The notes below the pieces were generated by a model. The model worked only from the letters and a program-made list of their open reading frames with translations. It was not told the origin of the DNA and ran no database searches. Both the position numbers and the translations under genes were made by a program. A stretch of DNA of 64,000 nucleotides, from positions 62,001 to 126,000 of the forward strand of contig CAVUUV010000005.1 of the NCBI GenBank assembly GCA_963744905.1, given 5' to 3'. The number at the start of each line of letters is the position of its first letter. Positions within the stretch are counted from its first letter, which is position 1. Of this stretch, positions 25,441 to 36,499 are shown one piece after another. The DNA comes from DATFFO01 sp963744905. GTDB taxonomy: Bacteria > Actinomycetota > Acidimicrobiia > Spongiisociales > ZC4RG35.

Positions 25441-26768
25441 TCGGTGCGATCGGGCGCTGGTTGGATTATCAGCTCGGGCTGGCCAGATTCGTCCAGAAGA
25501 ACCTGCGCAAGGTGTTCCCGGATCACTGGTCTTTCATCCTGGGCGAGGTCGCCCTCTATTCCTTCGTGGTCCTGGTGATCACGGGCACCTATCTGGCCTT
25601 CTTCTTTCATCCCAGCGGGCAGCCCACCGCCTACGTGGGTAGCTATGGGCCCCTGCAACAAGTGGAGATGTCACAGGCCTATGCGTCCGTGCTCAACATC
25701 AGCTTCGACGTCCGCGGGGGTCTCTTCGTCCGCCAGGTTCACCACTGGGCCGCCCTGCTCTTCGTTGCTGCCATCGCCCTCCACATGACCCGGGTCTTCT
25801 TCACCGGTGCCTACCGCCGTCCTCGCCAGCTCAACTGGCTCATCGGGGTGACCCTCCTGTTCGTCGCCATCTTCAGCGGGTTCACCGGATATTCGGTGGT
25901 CGATGACCTCCTCTCCGGCACGGGGCTCGTGATCGGATATTCGGTGCTGCTCTCGATTCCTTTCATGGGGGCCTGGCTCGCCTTCCTGCTCTTCGGCGGA
26001 CCGGTTCCCAACCCCAGCCTGGTGCCCCGGCTCTATTCGATCCACATCATGATCCTCCCCGGCCTGATAGCCGTGCTGCTGGCACTCCACCTGGCGATCC
26101 TGTGGCGACAAAAGCACACCAACTATCCGGGTCCGCAGCGCAGCAACAAGACGATCGTCGGCACCCGCCTCTGGCCGGTATATGCCACGAAGGCGTTCGG
26201 CCTGTTCTTCGTGATCTTCGGCATTCTCGCCATTCTCGGGGCGTTCGTTCAGATCAACCCGGTTTGGCTCTACGGCCCCTACGACCCTTCCTCGGTGACG
26301 GTTGGTTCCCAGCCCGATTGGTACCTGGGCTGGCTGGAAGGGGCACTCAGGCTGTCGCCGGCGTGGGAGATGAGGATCTTCGGCCATCTCGTCCCCAACC
26401 CGTTCTTCGCCGGGGGGCTGCTGGCGCTGTTGATGCTGGCAGGTCTCTACGTGTGGCCTTTCCTGGATGCCTGGATCACCGGGGACCACGAGATACACCA
26501 CGTTCTCGATAGACCACGGGACCGGCCGGTGCGAACGGCCGTCGGGGTGTTCAGCATCACGTTCTTCGTGGTGTTGCTGGTGGCGGGAAGCGACGACGTC
26601 CTGGCGGTGCTCTTCGACGCCAGCATCGAGACGCTGCGGGTGGTGCTGGCGGCGCTTGCGATCATCCTGCCCATAGTGGCCGGGGTGGCCGCCTACTTCA
26701 TCAGTCGTCGGCTTTCGGCCCGGTCACCCCTTCCGGGATCGCCGCCGAGCGGCGATCCCGTCGGCTGA
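25437..26768 (+). CDS. qcrB: cytochrome b subunit (QcrB)
   Basis: A 443-aa cytochrome b with eight or so membrane helices. Heme-ligand histidines occur in 'QVHHWAALLFVAAIALHMTRVFF' and in the later 'YSIHIMILPGLIAVLLALHLAI'. 'PYDPSSVTVGSQPDWYLGWLEG' carries the quinol-site P-D-W-Y motif. It oxidises menaquinol in the bc1 complex. GTG start overlaps the qcrA stop. No oxidase genes are in the window. Confidence 0.94.
   Translation: MIGAIGRWLDYQLGLARFVQKNLRKVFPDHWSFILGEVALYSFVVLVITGTYLAFFFHPSGQPTAYVGSYGPLQQVEMSQAYASVLNISFDVRGGLFVRQVHHWAALLFVAAIALHMTRVFFTGAYRRPRQLNWLIGVTLLFVAIFSGFTGYSVVDDLLSGTGLVIGYSVLLSIPFMGAWLAFLLFGGPVPNPSLVPRLYSIHIMILPGLIAVLLALHLAILWRQKHTNYPGPQRSNKTIVGTRLWPVYATKAFGLFFVIFGILAILGAFVQINPVWLYGPYDPSSVTVGSQPDWYLGWLEGALRLSPAWEMRIFGHLVPNPFFAGGLLALLMLAGLYVWPFLDAWITGDHEIHHVLDRPRDRPVRTAVGVFSITFFVVLLVAGSDDVLAVLFDASIETLRVVLAALAIILPIVAGVAAYFISRRLSARSPLPGSPPSGDPVG
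26734..26760. terminator. 12-bp perfect hairpin at the end of qcrB
   Basis: CGGGATCGCCGC, loop CGA, GCGGCGATCCCG, inside the last qcrB codons. No T-tract follows. More GC hairpins lie in 26770-26860, between the convergent qcrB and DUF58 genes, so the whole stretch probably blocks read-through. Confidence 0.45.
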
Positions 26769-26882
26769 GCCCGTCTTCGCGTCCCCGCCCTGCGGGCGGT
26801 ACTCACCCCGTTCGGGGGGAGAGACGGTCTTCTCCTCCCCCGGAGGGGGCCTCCGGAATACGCGTGACGGTTGGTAACGGCC

Positions 26883-28129
26883 TTACAGCCTGGCCCGCCT
26901 TTTGGCCCGCAGATAGGCGGCGACACAGCGACGGGGCAGGGCCGAGGCGGGGGCGTCGATCACCGTGGCTCCGTAGCCCGACAGGGTGCCGGCGGCCGAG
27001 CGGCGGGAGCGCTCGATGTCCACCGCCACCGCGGTCCGGAAGGCGTCCTCGACGCTGCGGGCGGGGGTGGAGAGGGCGGCGGCCACCGCCGGATCCTCCA
27101 CTCCGGCCACGGCCACGGCGTGGTGGCGGGCCAGGATGGGTATCGCCTGGAGCAGGGGGAGGGTGGCCGTTTCCTCCATCAGATCGGTGAGGATGAGAAC
27201 GAAGGCCCGCTTGTCGTGGGCGATGGTGCGAAAGGCCAGCTCGAAGTCACTTTCCGTCTGGGTGGGCTCGAGGTCGTGGATGGCCGTCGCCACCACCTGA
27301 CCCCCCTCACGGCGCGGTGTCAGACGCCTCCGCAGTCGCTCGTCGAACGCAACCAGCCCGACCCGGTCACCGACCACATCGGCCACGGCCGCCACGGCGG
27401 CAGCTGCATCCACCGCCACGTCCAGCCGGGTGCGTTCGGTCCCGTCGCCCACGGGAGCCATCATCAGGCGCCCCGTGTCCACCAACAGCATGACCTCTCG
27501 TTCTTGCTCGATTCGGTATGTGTTGGACATCGGCGTGCCGAGCCGCGCAGTCGCCCGCCAGTTGACCTGGCGGATGTCGTCGTCGGGGAGGTAGTCGCGG
27601 ATGGACTCCAGCTCCGTTCCCAGCCCCAGCGGGCCCCGGCTGCGGCGGGCGGAGTCGCCGAACCGTCCCAGGCGCACCTCGGTGGCGATGCGGCGGGCGG
27701 CGGGCATGTCCGGATACACCACCACCTTCACTTCCGGGCCGGCCCGGTGATACCAGCTCCCCAGCCCAAGGGGACCGGTGGCGAGGGTGGCCGGGCGGGG
27801 GAGAACGTGGGAGCCCCTTCGCAGGGCGGTGATCGTTGCCTCCAGCCCTCCCACGGCCTCTTCCGGCTCGATTCTGATGTCGGGGGTTCCGACCAGCTTG
27901 ACGCGCACATCTCGCCCGGGGTCCACCCGCACCGAGACCGCTGACGCGACACCCCGCGACAGGATGGGGGGCACCCCGACCTCCACCCGCGGCACCCGGC
28001 GCACCAGCCAGGCATCGGTGATGGATGCGGTGCCGGCCACGACGAAGAGGATGACGGCCAGGGGAGCGGGGAGGATCAACGCCGATAGGGCGGCGCCCGC
28101 CAGCGCAAAGACACCCCGGCGGGTGATGC

Positions 28130-28133
<4 letters not shown>
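26883..28133 (-). CDS. DUF58 family protein
   Basis: A 416-aa protein with two N-terminal membrane helices (about 8-42), then the DUF58 core 'GTELESIRDYLPDDDIRQVNWRATARLGTPMSNTY' and a von-Willebrand-A-like region 'VMLLVDTGRLM'. DUF58 proteins work with MoxR ATPases, encoded directly upstream (GTGA overlap). Last gene of a five-gene minus-strand operon. Confidence 0.88.
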
Positions 28134-29058
<925 letters not shown>

Positions 29059-29062
<4 letters not shown>

Positions 29063-30162
29063 TTCTCCCGATTCAGCGCGGCCAGGGCGTGGTCCGCCGC
29101 CAACAGTGTGTCATCGTCGCTCTCCGACCCGGTCACTGCCCGATATTGTTCCTCGTCGAGGTGGCCGGCGGCGGCGGCGTCATCACCGAGAGCGGCCATC
29201 CGCGCCTTTGCTTCCTGCCTGATCAACTCGATGGCATCGGGGTTGGCGCCGCCTCTGGCCATCATGCCCGCCACGGCGTCGAGATAGGCCTCTCTCCCCG
29301 GTGCCAGACGGCGGTGATAGTCGTGGGGCGGGCCGAAGCGCCGTCCGTAGGCGAAGAGGGCGACCAGGGCGACCACCGCACCCAGGAGCAGCGCCGTCCG
29401 CCAGTTGGAGGGGAGCACCTGCCACAGGCTGGCGTCGTCGACATATCCGTGGTGGTACTCGTCGAAGGTGACCACACCTGAGGGGCCGATCAACGTGTAG
29501 ACGGCCACGGCGGCGTCGGGTCGTCCGATCGCCTCGTTGTGGAACGGGTTGGAGTCCGCCAGCCACCAGAATGAGCCCTGGCCCACCTGGCGGGTGACGC
29601 CCACCACCAGGTCCCCGTCGGCAAAGATGGGAACGTCGGAAGGGGAGGGATCGAGAGAGCCGAAGCCGGACAGGGCGAAGCCGTCCAGGCCGGCGGCGTT
29701 TCCCAGGCCGGGGAGAGGAGTTGCACGCGATCCACCCCGGGTTCGCCAGGTCGAGGAATCGGCCAGGAGCCGTTTCACCATGGGCGCCGGGCCGGCCACC
29801 ACCAGCCGCCCGCCTGCCGACATGAAATGGTCGAGGGCGTTGAGCTCGGCCGGGCTGTAGTCGGCCGATCCGATGTCGACCATCACCAGCGTCTCGTCCG
29901 GCGCCGGGGGAGTGGCGTCGATGGCCGTCCGCCTCTGCTTCACCGTCAACCCGAGCCGCTCGAGCATCCCTGCCGCCGCCGCCGCTCCCCGCGCCCGGGT
30001 GACGTAACTGGACCCGTCGGGACCTGCCACGGCTCCGCCACCGGTGAAGGAGTTGGCCAGCCACACCACCAGGTTGAGGGCCACGATCAGAGCCAGCAGG
30101 CCGAGGAGAATGCGCCGGGTTCGTCGGCCCTGGTCGGTGATCGTGGTCGAGGGAGGGATCAT
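29059..30162 (-). CDS. DUF4350-type membrane protein
   Basis: A 367-aa protein with an N-terminal membrane helix (about 18-36), an extracytoplasmic domain containing 'MVDIGSADYSPAELNALDHFMSAGGRLVVAGP' (the DUF4350 core) and a second helix (about 268-288), then a cytoplasmic helical tail. ATGA overlaps link it to the genes on both sides, the same set seen as Rv3691-Rv3695 in mycobacteria. Function not established. Confidence 0.8.
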
Positions 30163-30815
30163 GTCGGGCCACCGGCGGATGTCCGGGCGCCATGGAGCAG
30201 CTCTGCCAGCACCTCCCGAACCCGGGCCGGATCCGAAGCGGTGGCCGGCTTGTCCCCATAGACGATGGCGTCGAAGCGGTCCACCAACTCCCCGAATCGG
30301 GGCGAGCCCAGCGATCCCGACAGGCTGCCGGAGGTCGAACCGGGACGCAGGTCGATCAGCCCGGCCCGGTCGAGGCGAATCAGCCCGGCCCGGAACAGGA
30401 GACGGAAGGCGCCGGCATGGTCTCCGGCCCGCTCGGCCGCCTCTGCCCGTCGCTCCAGCTCGCCGGGGTCCAGCCCCCTCGCAGCCTCGTGCTCGCGGCG
30501 GACCCGCTCCTCTATGAGCCGGGCCCGCCGCCTGCCCAGGTTCGAGGTCACGACGATGGCCGCCACGATCAGGGCGCCGCCCACGAGAACGGCGGCCACG
30601 ACCGGTCCACCGATGTGCTCGGAGACCCGCAGGGCCCACTCGATGAATCTGGCCCAGGCCTGCTGCAGCCACTCCAGCACCCGGGTCCACCAAGGGGTGC
30701 CGAGGCGGTACTTCGGCTCGGCCAGCTCATCGGCGATGGCCCGGTTGATCTGATCGGGCGTGGCCAGGTCGAGGAGGAACAGCACTCCCGCCGAGATCGG
30801 GGATGGCCCCGTCAT
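30159..30815 (-). CDS. DUF4129-type membrane protein
   Basis: A 218-aa protein with one clear membrane helix (about 70-92) and a C-terminal DUF4129 region ('ERRAEAAERAGDHAGAFRLLFRAGLIRLDRAGLI', 'FDAIVYGDKPATASDPARVREVL'). The start at 30815 overlaps the upstream gene's stop. Part of the MoxR/DUF58 operon. Confidence 0.8.
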   Translation of the reverse strand: MTGPSPISAGVLFLLDLATPDQINRAIADELAEPKYRLGTPWWTRVLEWLQQAWARFIEWALRVSEHIGGPVVAAVLVGGALIVAAIVVTSNLGRRRARLIEERVRREHEAARGLDPGELERRAEAAERAGDHAGAFRLLFRAGLIRLDRAGLIDLRPGSTSGSLSGSLGSPRFGELVDRFDAIVYGDKPATASDPARVREVLAELLHGARTSAGGPT

Positions 30816-31717
30816 TGGTCGCCGGGAGTGTCCAGGCCGAAGGGATGATCGTCGGATCGAGGCAACGCTTCGGGCTCGTGGGACATACGTTGCAGGTCCG
30901 CCGCCATCAGCTCCAGGTCGTAGCCCTCCTTTCGCACCCGCAGATCGAAGTAGATGATCGTGACCATCGCCGCCAGGAAGGGAGAGGCGAGCACCGATAC
31001 GATCGAGGATCCCACGACGGTGGGGATGAAGGAGTAAGTGCCGGTGTTGAGGGTGCCCAGGATGGTGATCACCCCGGCCAGGGCGCTGACGACCTGGCTT
31101 GCCACCAGGTACAGGAGATAGGCGAGGAATATCGCCCCCAGCACCGGCCAGAAGCGGCCTCGGACCAGGTTCCCGGAGCGGCTCATGGCGGCGACGGGGC
31201 CCTTCTGCTCGGCGACGAGGGCTGCCGGGGCCACGCTCCAGACGGTGAAGAGGAAGACCCCGGGGACGATGCAGAAGATGAGACCGACGGCGGAGCCGAT
31301 GGTGATCAGGAGGGTTGCGGCGAGAAGCGGCCAGAAACGGCGGATGCCGGCCCGAAGCGATGTCCGCCACTCCGGCTCCTGGCCCTGGTAGGCCTGGGTG
31401 AAGGCGGTGATGGAAGCACCCTGCACGATCACCGAGCCCACCATGGAGAGCACCGAAGTGATCCCGAGGACTGCGTAGATGGAGCCGAACGGTGCCAGGA
31501 GCTGTTCGATGTCGGCGTTGGGGTCCAGGGTGGTGAGGCTCTGGAGGTCGACCGGACCCACCAGCACCGTGGCGATCAGCTGGATGACGGCGATGGGCAC
31601 CATCACCATGGCCGAGATCTTGATCAAGGTGAGGAAGTTGGATCGAAACAGCCGGAGGGCGCCATCGACCATCTCGCCAATGGCGAGCGGCCGCAGGTCG
31701 GGACGGGCTCTATCCAT
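30812..31717 (-). CDS. multi-pass membrane protein, GPDPase-membrane-like
   Basis: About 301 aa with six or so membrane helices. The N-terminus 'RPLAIGEMVDGALRLFRSNFLTLIKISAMV' resembles the glycerophosphodiesterase membrane-domain / DUF975-like families. There is no catalytic phosphodiesterase domain. The start at 31717 leaves 22 bp to the divergent mutM ATG; upstream ATGs would overlap it. First gene of the operon. Confidence 0.72.
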   Translation of the reverse strand: MDRARPDLRPLAIGEMVDGALRLFRSNFLTLIKISAMVMVPIAVIQLIATVLVGPVDLQSLTTLDPNADIEQLLAPFGSIYAVLGITSVLSMVGSVIVQGASITAFTQAYQGQEPEWRTSLRAGIRRFWPLLAATLLITIGSAVGLIFCIVPGVFLFTVWSVAPAALVAEQKGPVAAMSRSGNLVRGRFWPVLGAIFLAYLLYLVASQVVSALAGVITILGTLNTGTYSFIPTVVGSSIVSVLASPFLAAMVTIIYFDLRVRKEGYDLELMAADLQRMSHEPEALPRSDDHPFGLDTPGDQ

Positions 31718-31739
31718 CCGGCGGTACGGTAGCGCCTCC

Positions 31740-32570
31740 ATGCCCGAGCTCCCGGAAGTCGAGACCACCCGCCGTCACATCGCTCCGGTCCTGGAAGGGG
31801 CCAGGATCGCCCGGGTGACGCTGCGTCGGGACCGGATGGCCCGTCGCAATCAGCGGCCCAGCGACGTGGCCGACCGGTTGGTGGGCCGGCGGGTGAAGAA
31901 AGTGGGGAGGCGAGGCAAATTCCTCATCATCGATGTGGAGGGCGACCTGACCTGGGTCATTCACCTTGGTATGTCGGGGCGGATGAGGGTGGTCCAGGGC
32001 CCCGAGCCCCTGGAGGCACACGCACATCTGGTCGTGACCACCGACCGTGGCGACGAGGTTCGGCTCATCGATCCCCGCACCTTCGGATTCGTGGCGGTCT
32101 TCACCCCCGAGGAGCTGGCGGCGGACTCGATGGCGGGGCTGGGACGCGACGCCCTCGACGATCTCCCCACCGCCGACGAGCTGGGCCGGGTCCTGGAAGG
32201 ACGACGGGCGGCGGTCAAGACCCTGCTCCTGGACCAGCGAATCCTGGCGGGCCTGGGCAACATCTATGCCGACGAGGTGTTGTTCCGGGCGGGAGTCCGC
32301 CCACAACGCCCGGGAGGGGAGGTCTCGCCTCAGGAGATCGACGCAATGGTGGGGTCGATTCCCGAGGTTCTGGTCGAGGGCCTGGCCATGGGAGGCACCT
32401 CGCTCGAGGACCTGGCCTACCTGCTTCCCGACGGGCAGGCGGGGGAGTATCTGGACCGTCTCCAGGTGTACGGGCGGACCGGCGAGCCGTGCCTGGTGTG
32501 TGGCACCCCCATCGAGCGGGTCGTGATCGGCGGTCGGTCCAGTCACTTCTGCCCGCGGTGTCAGACATGA
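31740..32570 (+). CDS. mutM: formamidopyrimidine-DNA glycosylase
   Basis: A 276-aa base-excision repair glycosylase/AP lyase for oxidised purines. The mature N-terminus Pro2-Glu3 in 'PELPEVETTRRH' is catalytic. 'HLGMSGRMRV', 'DPRTFGF' and 'LLDQRILAGLGNIYADEVLF' (H2TH) follow. The C-terminal zinc finger is C-x2-C-x16-C-x2-C. Precedes acyP and smc as in mycobacteria. Confidence 0.95.
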   Translation: MPELPEVETTRRHIAPVLEGARIARVTLRRDRMARRNQRPSDVADRLVGRRVKKVGRRGKFLIIDVEGDLTWVIHLGMSGRMRVVQGPEPLEAHAHLVVTTDRGDEVRLIDPRTFGFVAVFTPEELAADSMAGLGRDALDDLPTADELGRVLEGRRAAVKTLLLDQRILAGLGNIYADEVLFRAGVRPQRPGGEVSPQEIDAMVGSIPEVLVEGLAMGGTSLEDLAYLLPDGQAGEYLDRLQVYGRTGEPCLVCGTPIERVVIGGRSSHFCPRCQT

Positions 32571-32583
32571 CACACTTGGTGAC

Positions 32584-32865
32584 ATGAAAGCCGTTCACGC
32601 ACTGGTAAGCGGTCGCGTCCAGGGGGTGACGTATCGTCAGAGCTGCCGCCAGATGGCCCGGGGACTGGGGCTGGCCGGCTGGGTGCGCAACCTGACCGAC
32701 GGGCGGGTGGAGGTTTGGGCCCAGGGCGACCCCGTGGCGTGTGATCGGCTGATCGATTGGCTGTGGGCAGGCCCCAGACCGGCGCAGGTGTCGGGCGTCG
32801 AGACCGACACCGTCAGCCCCGACTCGACCCTGCGCGACTTCTTCATCCACCCCAACCCGCGCTGA
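32584..32865 (+). CDS. acyP: acylphosphatase
   Basis: 93 aa. 'VSGRVQGVTYRQSC' holds the phosphate-binding loop with the catalytic Arg, and 'GWVRNLTDGRVEVWAQGD' the catalytic Asn. It hydrolyses acyl phosphates. The gene is 13 bases after mutM and upstream of smc, a conserved actinobacterial order. Confidence 0.94.
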   Translation: MKAVHALVSGRVQGVTYRQSCRQMARGLGLAGWVRNLTDGRVEVWAQGDPVACDRLIDWLWAGPRPAQVSGVETDTVSPDSTLRDFFIHPNPR

Positions 32866-32970
32866 CGCTCCTCCGGATCGGTGGAAGGTAGTCTCCGGCG
32901 CCTCGGCCCGATTGACCCCGAGGAGGAGGCGGAAGAGGCCACAATGGCGCTGCTAACCTCCCCTGCGAGT

Positions 32971-32991
32971 ACTCACACGTGTGTAATTCAT
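32971..32991. promoter_or_regulatory. palindromic element running into the smc start
   Basis: It contains CACACGTGTG followed by TAATTCAT and overlaps the smc ATG at 32990. It resembles the element at 446-466. No Shine-Dalgarno is visible here, so smc may be leaderless and this element could sit over its promoter. Confidence 0.35.
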
Positions 32992-35900
32992 GTATCTGAA
33001 GTCGCTGAAGCTGGTCGGGTTCAAATCGTTCGCCGACCGCACCCGCCTGGAGCTGCGGCCCGGGGTGACGGTCGTGGTCGGTCCCAACGGATCGGGCAAG
33101 TCGAATCTGGTCGATGCCGTCTCCTGGGTGATGGGAACCCAGTCGCCCAAGAGCCTGCGCACCCCCAAGATGGAAGATGTGGTCTTTGCAGGCACCGCCA
33201 CCCGCCCCGCCCTCAACCGGGCCGAGGCCACTCTGGTGTTCGACAACGAGGACCGTCTGCTGCCCCTCGACCTGGATGAAGTGAGCATCACCCGCCGTCT
33301 GTACCGGGACGGGTCGAGTGACTACGAACTGAACGGGGTGGGCTGTCGACTCCTCGACATCCAGGAGCTTCTTTCCGATTCAGGGGTGGGCCGCCATCAG
33401 CACGTCATCGTCGGCCAGGGACAGATCGACGAAGTGCTCAACTCGGGGCCGGTCGAGCACCGTGCCGTGATCGAGGAGGCGGCCGGCATCCTCAAGCACC
33501 GCCAGCGCAAGGAGCGGGCAATTCGCCGTCTGGAGCGGACCGACGCCGACCTGGTCCGACTCCAGGACCTGGTCGGGGAGCTAACCCGTCAGATGCGGCC
33601 CCTGCGCCGTCAGGCGAATGCCGCCGAGCGCCACGCTGCTCTGGTAGCGGATGTGCGTGCGTTGCAGCTGTTTCTGGGGGGAGAGCGGCTTCGGTCACTC
33701 GACCAGCGCGCCAGCGCTCTGACCAAAGAGAAGGCCGAGCTCTCCCAGGCCGTGGCCGACGGGGAGGTCCAGGTGGCGGAGCTCGCCAGCGCCCTCCGAA
33801 TCCTCACCGAGGAGTCGGGCGAGGTAGGCGAGGCGTTGGACCGGGACACGGCTGCCGCCGCCCGGCTCGAGACGATTCTCGAGCGTCTCCGCCGCAGCGC
33901 CTCGGTGGCGCATGAAAGACACCGGGCCGGTGTGGCTCGCCGGGATGGAGCCGAGGAGCGGCGCCGGGACCTGGAGGAGGAAGGCCAGGGCCTGGAAGCC
34001 GAGATCGCTGGTCTTCGGGCCAGGGTCACGGAGGCGGAGTCCGTGGCGGAGCGGGAGGAGCGCCGGTTCCGGTCGCTCGAGGACGAGGTCCGTTCGCTGT
34101 CGGATCAGGAGACCCTCAGCCCCGAAGGCGCCCTGGCGGTGTTGCGCGGCGACCTCCGCTCGCTGGAGGCGGCCGATCAGCGGGATCAGCGGGAAACCGA
34201 ACATGTGGGCCGCAGGATCGAGGTCGTCGGCGCCCAGCTCGAGGACGAGACCGAACAGGCCGACCAGCTCAACCAGGAGATCCGCTCGCTCGACGACGAG
34301 ACCTCGGTGTACCAGCGTCGCTACGACTCGACGGTCTCCGACCGGGAGGCCCGTCAGGAGCACTGGGAGAAGATGGAGACCAGCCACGGCGAGGCCCGGC
34401 TGGCGGTTGCCGCCGCCCAGGCCCGGCTGGAGGCGGTGAGGTCGGCCGCCGAGGGCAAAGCCGACCCTCAAGCCCGGGCGCTGGTGGAGGGCGCCGCCGG
34501 GCACCTTGGATCCATCGCCGGCTTGCTCGCCATCCCCGGCCATCTCGCCGCGGCCATCGATGCAGCCCTGGGGCCATGGACCGACGCCGCCGTCTTCGGC
34601 GACCGCAGCCGTCTCGATTCGGCGGTGGAGATGCTCAAGTCCTCGGGACGGGGAGGGGTCCCGATGGTGAGCGGTAGCCCGTCCGGCCCGGCCCCGGCCC
34701 GCCAGGTGGCGGCCGAGACCGGAGTGGAAGCTCTGGTGGACCTGCTGGGCCCGGGCGCCGACCGCACCCTGGCCGAGAGCCTCCTGGGAGATGTGCTGTT
34801 GGTGGAGGGCTGGTCCACCGCCACCCGCATCATCGGCCGTCACCCAAACCTGCGAGCCGTCACCCCCGAAGGGGACCTGATCTCCACCCACGGCATCCGG
34901 GTGGCCCACCCCGATGGGGCCACACCGGCCATGATCGAGACCGCCGAGGTCGAGCTGGAGCGGGCCGAGACGGAGCTGGCCCGGGTGGAGTCGTTGCGTA
35001 CCTCGGCCCGGCGAGACTTCGAGCGGGCCCGGGCCGACGAGCGCCGTGCCCTCGAGCAGCTGGAGGGACTCGAGTCGAGGTTGAGTGGTGCCAGCGAGGC
35101 GCTGGGCCGGCTGACACGCTCCCGAGCCAACCTCGAGGACGAGCACCGTCGCCTCGACGAACGGCGCCGTGCCCTGCGTGAGGCCGCTTCCGAGCGCCGG
35201 GAGGGCCTGAACAGGCTACGCAGACGCCTGGCGGCCCTGGAGGGCGAGGAAGCCGAACGTCAGCGGGCCTGGGAGGAGATCGAGGCCCAACGAGAGCAGC
35301 TGGAGAAGGAGCGGGAGCGAGCCCGCGCCTCGTGGCAGGAAGCGGCCGCCGGCCTGGGTGCCGCCCGGGAGCGCCTCCAGCTCCTGGAAGGCCGCCGGAG
35401 CGACGTCCTGGACACGCTCGAGGCCGACCTGACCCAACCGGTCAGCCCCGCCGATCTGGAACGCTGGGCCCTGGTCGGTGACACGGCCCGGTCGGCCATA
35501 GCCACCATCAGCGGACGTTTGGAGGAACTCAGGGAACGCCAGGCCGAGCTGCGGGGCCGGGCCGGGGAGACGGGAACACAGCGAGAGGCGGTGCGTTCCC
35601 GCCACGAACAGGCCCGTTCGGCCATGGAATCAGCTCGGCGGCGGTTGAGCGAGATCGAAGTGGAGTCGACCGAGATCCGGGTGCGCCGGGAGAACGTGGC
35701 CGAGATGCTGCGTCGGGAGGCCGATGCCGATGAGGATACGGCTCTGGCCGCGGGTCGTCCCCAACTCGAAGAGCTGGACGAAGACGCCGACCTGGCCGCG
35801 GTTCTGGATGATTACGAGGCCCGGCTGCGCCGGATGGGACCGGTCAATCCGCTCGCCGCACAGGAGTACGCCGAACTGGAAGAGCGGCACAGGTTCCTGA

Positions 35901-36448
35901 CCGACCAGCTCACGGACCTGGAGTCATCGCGTGAGGAGGTGCGGAATGTGATTTCCGCCCTCGACGAGGAGATCCAGACCCGGTTCCTGTCGGCCTTCGA
36001 GGAGGTCGCCCGCGCCTACGAGGAGCACTTTGCGGTCCTCTTCCCCGGTGGTGCCGGCCGGCTGGCCATGACCGACCCCGACGACCCCCTCGGCACCGGG
36101 ATCGACATCAAGGCCCAGCCGCTGGGGAAGAAGGTGAGCCAGCTCAGCCTTCTCTCCGGCGGGGAACGGTCGCTGGCCGCCCTGGCCTTCCTGTTCGCAG
36201 TGTTCAAGGCACGGCCCAGCCCGTTCTACGTCCTGGACGAGGTCGAAGCCGCCCTCGACGACGCCAACCTGCGTCGCTTCCTGCGTCTGATCGATGCCTT
36301 CCGGGGAGACGCCCAGCTGATCATCGTGACCCACCAGCAGCAGACCATGGAAGCAGCCAACGTGCTGTACGGAGTGACGATGGAACCAGGAGGGTCCTCA
36401 TCCGTCATTCGCAAGGAGCTCGACTCGGCTTTCGCCGGCCGGCCGTGA
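32990..36448 (+). CDS. smc: chromosome segregation protein SMC
   Basis: A 1152-aa condensin ATPase. Walker A 'GPNGSGKSNLVDAVSW' at 31-46, a long coiled coil, a hinge of about 150 residues near 500-660, a returning coiled coil, the signature motif 'LLSGGERSLAALAFLFA' near 1053 and Walker B 'FYVLDEVEAALDDANL' near 1077. Frame intact over 3.4 kb. It compacts and segregates the origin region with ScpAB, which is not in the window. Confidence 0.96.
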   Translation: MYLKSLKLVGFKSFADRTRLELRPGVTVVVGPNGSGKSNLVDAVSWVMGTQSPKSLRTPKMEDVVFAGTATRPALNRAEATLVFDNEDRLLPLDLDEVSITRRLYRDGSSDYELNGVGCRLLDIQELLSDSGVGRHQHVIVGQGQIDEVLNSGPVEHRAVIEEAAGILKHRQRKERAIRRLERTDADLVRLQDLVGELTRQMRPLRRQANAAERHAALVADVRALQLFLGGERLRSLDQRASALTKEKAELSQAVADGEVQVAELASALRILTEESGEVGEALDRDTAAAARLETILERLRRSASVAHERHRAGVARRDGAEERRRDLEEEGQGLEAEIAGLRARVTEAESVAEREERRFRSLEDEVRSLSDQETLSPEGALAVLRGDLRSLEAADQRDQRETEHVGRRIEVVGAQLEDETEQADQLNQEIRSLDDETSVYQRRYDSTVSDREARQEHWEKMETSHGEARLAVAAAQARLEAVRSAAEGKADPQARALVEGAAGHLGSIAGLLAIPGHLAAAIDAALGPWTDAAVFGDRSRLDSAVEMLKSSGRGGVPMVSGSPSGPAPARQVAAETGVEALVDLLGPGADRTLAESLLGDVLLVEGWSTATRIIGRHPNLRAVTPEGDLISTHGIRVAHPDGATPAMIETAEVELERAETELARVESLRTSARRDFERARADERRALEQLEGLESRLSGASEALGRLTRSRANLEDEHRRLDERRRALREAASERREGLNRLRRRLAALEGEEAERQRAWEEIEAQREQLEKERERARASWQEAAAGLGAARERLQLLEGRRSDVLDTLEADLTQPVSPADLERWALVGDTARSAIATISGRLEELRERQAELRGRAGETGTQREAVRSRHEQARSAMESARRRLSEIEVESTEIRVRRENVAEMLRREADADEDTALAAGRPQLEELDEDADLAAVLDDYEARLRRMGPVNPLAAQEYAELEERHRFLTDQLTDLESSREEVRNVISALDEEIQTRFLSAFEEVARAYEEHFAVLFPGGAGRLAMTDPDDPLGTGIDIKAQPLGKKVSQLSLLSGGERSLAALAFLFAVFKARPSPFYVLDEVEAALDDANLRRFLRLIDAFRGDAQLIIVTHQQQTMEAANVLYGVTMEPGGSSSVIRKELDSAFAGRP

Positions 36449-36499
36449 CGCCACCCGGTCAACAGCTGGGACAACACGCCGGGACGTAGACTGCCCGAC